A stretch of DNA of 21,856 nucleotides from the IMG/VR virus record IMGVR_UViG_3300025897_001451, positions 1 through 21,856 of that record; one strand, 5' to 3'. Shown here in pieces: positions 19,880-21,856 of the stretch. Origin of the DNA: a virus. A program made the translations under genes and the position numbers. Below the pieces are notes generated by a model, which was not told the DNA's origin, did no database searches, and saw nothing but the letters and a program-made list of their open reading frames with translations. Position 1 is the stretch's first letter; each line of letters begins with the position of its first letter.

Positions 19880-20414
19880 GTTCTAACTCCATTAACTCTT
19901 TAAACAAATTTGTTGCCGAAGTGAAAACATATTGTGCTTCCTCAGCCATGTCGTCATTTGTTTTATTTCTGATTGCTTCTTTAAGTTGTTTTGTATCTGA
20001 ATCAAATTCGTACATCGTACCAGCTCCAGGAACTTTTTTTGCAATCATCTGTCCGCCACTAAGGTCTCCCATATGAAGTACGTACACATGAGCCATTAGT
20101 GCATTACTATCATGCATAATGTCTTTCATATGCATAATATAATCTCTTGTACTTTGTGTTAACACCGGCGGGTCAACATGTTTCCAAAGTTCTAAGTAAT
20201 CTTTTTCTATTCGTTGTTTGCGGCTAATACCTGGTAGATCAGTTAGTAAACCGTTAGCACCTGCTAGTGCTTCCAGTAAGTCGTATTTTTTATGTTGGTT
20301 CCAAAGATAAGTGGCATATAAATCTGGGTTTATTTTTCCACTCATTAACACTTTTACAAATTCTTGTCTCTCAGCATCTTTATGGTGCTCCCATGTCAAG
20401 TCTTTAAGACTCAT
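19860..20414 (-). CDS. hemO: Biliverdin-producing heme oxygenase
   Basis: Opens the heme ring to biliverdin IXa, CO and Fe2+, using reduced ferredoxin. The proximal haem ligand is His11 in WEHHKDAE (HxxAE), and the distal helix has GDLSGGQ at 116-122 (HMGDLSGGQMIAKKVPG), the most conserved family motif. At 184 residues it is slightly shorter than the cyanobacterial HO1 type and lacks any membrane tail. The ATG has AGGAG at a good distance. It heads a coupled set with a 2OG oxygenase, a nitrilase-family enzyme and a bilin reductase and so supplies biliverdin to the last. The released iron could also serve the many Fe(II) oxygenases of this phage (inference). Confidence 0.92.
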   Translation of the reverse strand: MSLKDLTWEHHKDAERQEFVKVLMSGKINPDLYATYLWNQHKKYDLLEALAGANGLLTDLPGISRKQRIEKDYLELWKHVDPPVLTQSTRDYIMHMKDIMHDSNALMAHVYVLHMGDLSGGQMIAKKVPGAGTMYEFDSDTKQLKEAIRNKTNDDMAEEAQYVFTSATNLFKELMELELELYSN

Positions 20415-20431
20415 TGAATTCTCCTAAGTTG

Positions 20432-20755
20432 TTATTCTTCTTCGACTTTGATCTGTAAAGGGTGTCCTTGTTCTCTACTTGCGGTAGTTGCTTCAACTGC
20501 TTTTTGTTCTGCCACTTCATATGTATATATACCTACAGTACCGCTTCCTTTTGTATGAATCTGGACCATAATTTGTTCTGCTGATTCAGCAGAATGTTTA
20601 AAAATTCCCATCAATATTTGTACAACCCACTCCATAGGAGTTGCGTCATCATTAAAAAAAATAACTTTATACTTAGATGGCTCGGTAATCTTTTGTTCGA
20701 TTAGCTCATCTATCTTTACATCTAAGTCGTGTGCGAATTCTACATCATTATTCAT
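20432..20755 (-). CDS. clpS: ClpS, adaptor for the Clp protease (N-end rule)
   Basis: Adaptor that delivers N-degron proteins to ClpA/ClpC. The core YKVIFFNDDATPMEWVV holds Asn35-Asp36 of the N-degron pocket; His67 in MVQIHTKGSGTVGIYTYEVAEQKA is the second pocket residue. Length 107 and the flexible N-terminal extension are typical. Start at ATG with AGGA eight bases upstream; a two-codon ATG-TAA lies just before it. Adjacent to hsp20 and heme oxygenase. Together with the phage ClpP, it could direct host proteolysis, but no Clp ATPase is in the window, so host ClpA/C would be used. Confidence 0.94.
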   Translation of the reverse strand: MNNDVEFAHDLDVKIDELIEQKITEPSKYKVIFFNDDATPMEWVVQILMGIFKHSAESAEQIMVQIHTKGSGTVGIYTYEVAEQKAVEATTASREQGHPLQIKVEEE

Positions 20756-20773
20756 TACATTTTTCCTATCTGC

Positions 20774-20796
20774 TTAGGGGGAATTTAACCCCCTAA
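20774..20796. terminator. Perfect 8-bp GC-rich hairpin between hsp20 and clpS
   Basis: TTAGGGGG and CCCCCTAA flank a seven-base AT loop. No T run follows on the minus strand, so it may be an mRNA-stability element or a weak terminator rather than a full intrinsic terminator. Confidence 0.5.
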
Positions 20797-20808
20797 ACAT
20801 TTCCCTAG

Positions 20809-21264
20809 TTAACCTTCGATAGTTGGACCAGCATTGATCTCAATTTTTTTAGGTTTCATTTCCTCAGGAATATCTCTGTGTAAATGAATATTCAACATAC
20901 CGTTTTCAAGTTTTGCTGATTTAACATCTACATGCTCTGCAAGATTAAATTCTCTTACAAAAGTTCTTCCTGCGATACCTCTGTGAAGATAGTTTACTTC
21001 TTCATCGCCTTTAGGTGTTGAACCTTCAATTTTAAGCATATCTTTGTCTTTTTCAATTGAAAGGTCTTCCATTGCAAAGCCTGCGACTGCTAATGAGATC
21101 ATAAACTCATCGTCGTTAAGTTTTGCTATATTATATGGTGGGTATCCTCCAGAACCGTTATTTGGACTGTTTTCAAATACTCTGTCCATTTGATCGAACA
21201 GATTATCAAATCCAATAAATTGTTTGTGGAAACCGGGTAGGTTTAGAGTTGTTAGTCTTGTCAT
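20809..21264 (-). CDS. Small heat-shock protein (HSP20/IbpA family)
   Basis: The alpha-crystallin domain is complete. The PYNIAKLNDDEFMISLAVAG opening and DLSIEKDKDMLKIEG strand, then FVREFNLAEHVDVKSAKLENGMLNIHL with the A-x-L-x-NG-x-L motif, are all present, followed by a PKKIEIN tail containing the I-x-I/V-like anchor. The N-terminal FDNLFDQMDRVF helix is also typical. This ATP-independent holdase prevents aggregation of denatured proteins; it is widespread in T4-like marine phages, where it may assist virion assembly. ATG with AAAGGAG ribosome site; GATAAATA box about 56 bases upstream suggests late expression. Confidence 0.93.
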   Translation of the reverse strand: MTRLTTLNLPGFHKQFIGFDNLFDQMDRVFENSPNNGSGGYPPYNIAKLNDDEFMISLAVAGFAMEDLSIEKDKDMLKIEGSTPKGDEEVNYLHRGIAGRTFVREFNLAEHVDVKSAKLENGMLNIHLHRDIPEEMKPKKIEINAGPTIEG

Positions 21265-21295
21265 AGTTTTCTCCTTTATTAAGCAAGATTAATTT

Positions 21296-21327
21296 ATGTA
21301 CCCTTTCGGCGTACATGTTTATTTATC
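21296..21327 (-). promoter_or_regulatory. Late-promoter-like box and GAAA-loop hairpin upstream of hsp20
   Basis: GATAAATA (21327-21320) is followed by ATGTAC-G-CC-GAAA-GG-GTACAT (21316-21296), a stem of eight pairs with one bulge and a GNRA-type loop in the predicted hsp20 leader. It may protect the mRNA 5' end or end guaC transcription. Confidence 0.45.
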
Positions 21328-21330
21328 CCA

Positions 21331-21856
21331 CTAGTTGCCGATGGTTGACTTTTCATAGACTCCATTGTGGGTTTGTGTACAACGTACAAAGGTTGTACAC
21401 CTCATTAGGTGCTTTAAACGTTTAGCACCTGCATACGTACAAGTACTACGCAATCCGCCTAGTATATCTTGTACAGTATTCTTTACAGTACCTCTATATG
21501 GTACTAAGACTGTTCTACCTTCACTTGAACGATAGTCTTTCAGTCCATCAAAATGTTTGTCATTTGCACTTTTACTACTCATACCATAAAACTGTACAAA
21601 CTGCTTTTCTTCAATAATTAGATTACCAACAGGATCTGCAAGTTCATTTGTATTATACTGTTTAGTAATCACTTCCCCGCCGCCTTCATCATGTCCAGCA
21701 AGCATACCGCCAAGCATTACGAAGTCAGCACCACCGGCAAATGCTTTAGCAACATCGCCAGGACAAGTACAACCGCCATCAGCGATAACATGTCCACCAA
21801 GGCCATGTGCCGCGTCGGCGCATTCGATGACTGCGGATAACTGAGGATATCCAACA
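21331..21856 (-). CDS. guaC: GMP reductase, C-terminal part (cut by window edge)
   Basis: Converts GMP to IMP and ammonia with NADPH. The frame is open to the right edge; the 174 visible residues begin at [17 protein letters not shown] and include [18 protein letters not shown], the catalytic Cys loop region with the flavin/phosphate-binding neighbourhood of the IMPDH/GMPR barrel, then [18 protein letters not shown] and FYGMSS. The later [15 protein letters not shown] and [18 protein letters not shown] blocks separate GMPR from IMPDH. The stop lies 66 bases upstream of hsp20. The N-terminus lies outside the window. Confidence 0.92.
   Translation of the reverse strand, partial: VGYPQLSAVIECADAAHGLGGHVIADGGCTCPGDVAKAFAGGADFVMLGGMLAGHDEGGGEVITKQYNTNELADPVGNLIIEEKQFVQFYGMSSKSANDKHFDGLKDYRSSEGRTVLVPYRGTVKNTVQDILGGLRSTCTYAGAKRLKHLMRCTTFVRCTQTHNGVYEKSTIGN

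Noticed and set aside
20774-20796. Hairpin after hsp20 as a definite intrinsic terminator
   Set aside because: The stem is perfect but no T run follows on the transcribed strand, so it is listed only as a hairpin of uncertain role.

Overview
The window looks like part of the genome of an AT-rich, T4-like marine myovirus. Genes are short, tightly packed and nearly all on the minus strand, with many ATGA and TAATG overlaps. There are five tRNA genes, and both host sigma70-type promoters and octamers resembling the T4 late promoter TATAAATA. The gene content is typical of ocean T4-like phages of cyanobacteria or SAR11-type alphaproteobacteria: T4-type DNA ligase, several Fe(II)/2-oxoglutarate oxygenases, HSP20, ClpP, heme oxygenase and a bilin reductase. 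The pairing of a heme oxygenase with a PcyA/PcyX-like reductase favours the uncultured oceanic phages known to carry hemO-pcyX. The exact host cannot be read from this window.

Layout, left to right. 1-3464: 5' part of an ATP-dependent DNA ligase, then an operon of a radical SAM enzyme with two paralogous 2OG oxygenases, then a cytidine/dCMP-type deaminase. 3484-5026: a tRNA and nitrogen-themed segment holding tRNAs for Trp, Cys and an odd tRNA reading UAU. It also holds a terminator touching tRNA-Trp, a glutamine (Downstream-peptide type) riboswitch followed by small peptide genes, a class-II-shaped tRNA with anticodon GUU, and directly upstream of that an AsnRS/AspRS-like catalytic protein. 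5146-6643: a secreted polysaccharide-lyase-like protein behind a consensus sigma70 promoter, small unknowns and tRNA-Thr. 6704-10045: an eight-gene overlapping operon with ClpP, a beta-hydroxylase-like oxygenase, an anchored zincin and a GNAT-like protein. 10110-11968: a SprT-like zincin, an AbrB-like protein, a plus-strand unknown and another 2OG oxygenase.

12007-15069 encodes exported or membrane proteins: a coiled-coil membrane protein, a roughly 640-residue Thr-rich surface-type protein, and a signal-peptide protein. A classic A_AAA_AAG slippery run in that last gene would fuse it to a membrane-anchor extension in the -1 frame. 15355-17630 holds a miniature MscS-like channel domain, a small zinc-ribbon-like protein (both plus strand) and a coiled-coil protein with a PD-(D/E)XK-like core. 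17653-20414 is a translationally coupled bilin cluster: heme oxygenase, 2OG oxygenase, nitrilase-family enzyme, ferredoxin-dependent bilin reductase. It is preceded by clpS, hsp20 and the 3' part of guaC at the right edge.

The genes suggest a phage that manages host nitrogen and protein turnover (glutamine sensing, asparagine-like enzyme, ClpS/ClpP, GuaC) and makes a linear tetrapyrrole that may be modified further. The most promising novel points are the two extra enzymes inside the bilin cluster, the candidate programmed frameshift with dual-coded membrane segments, and the pairing of an aaRS-like enzyme, an unusual tRNA and a glutamine riboswitch.
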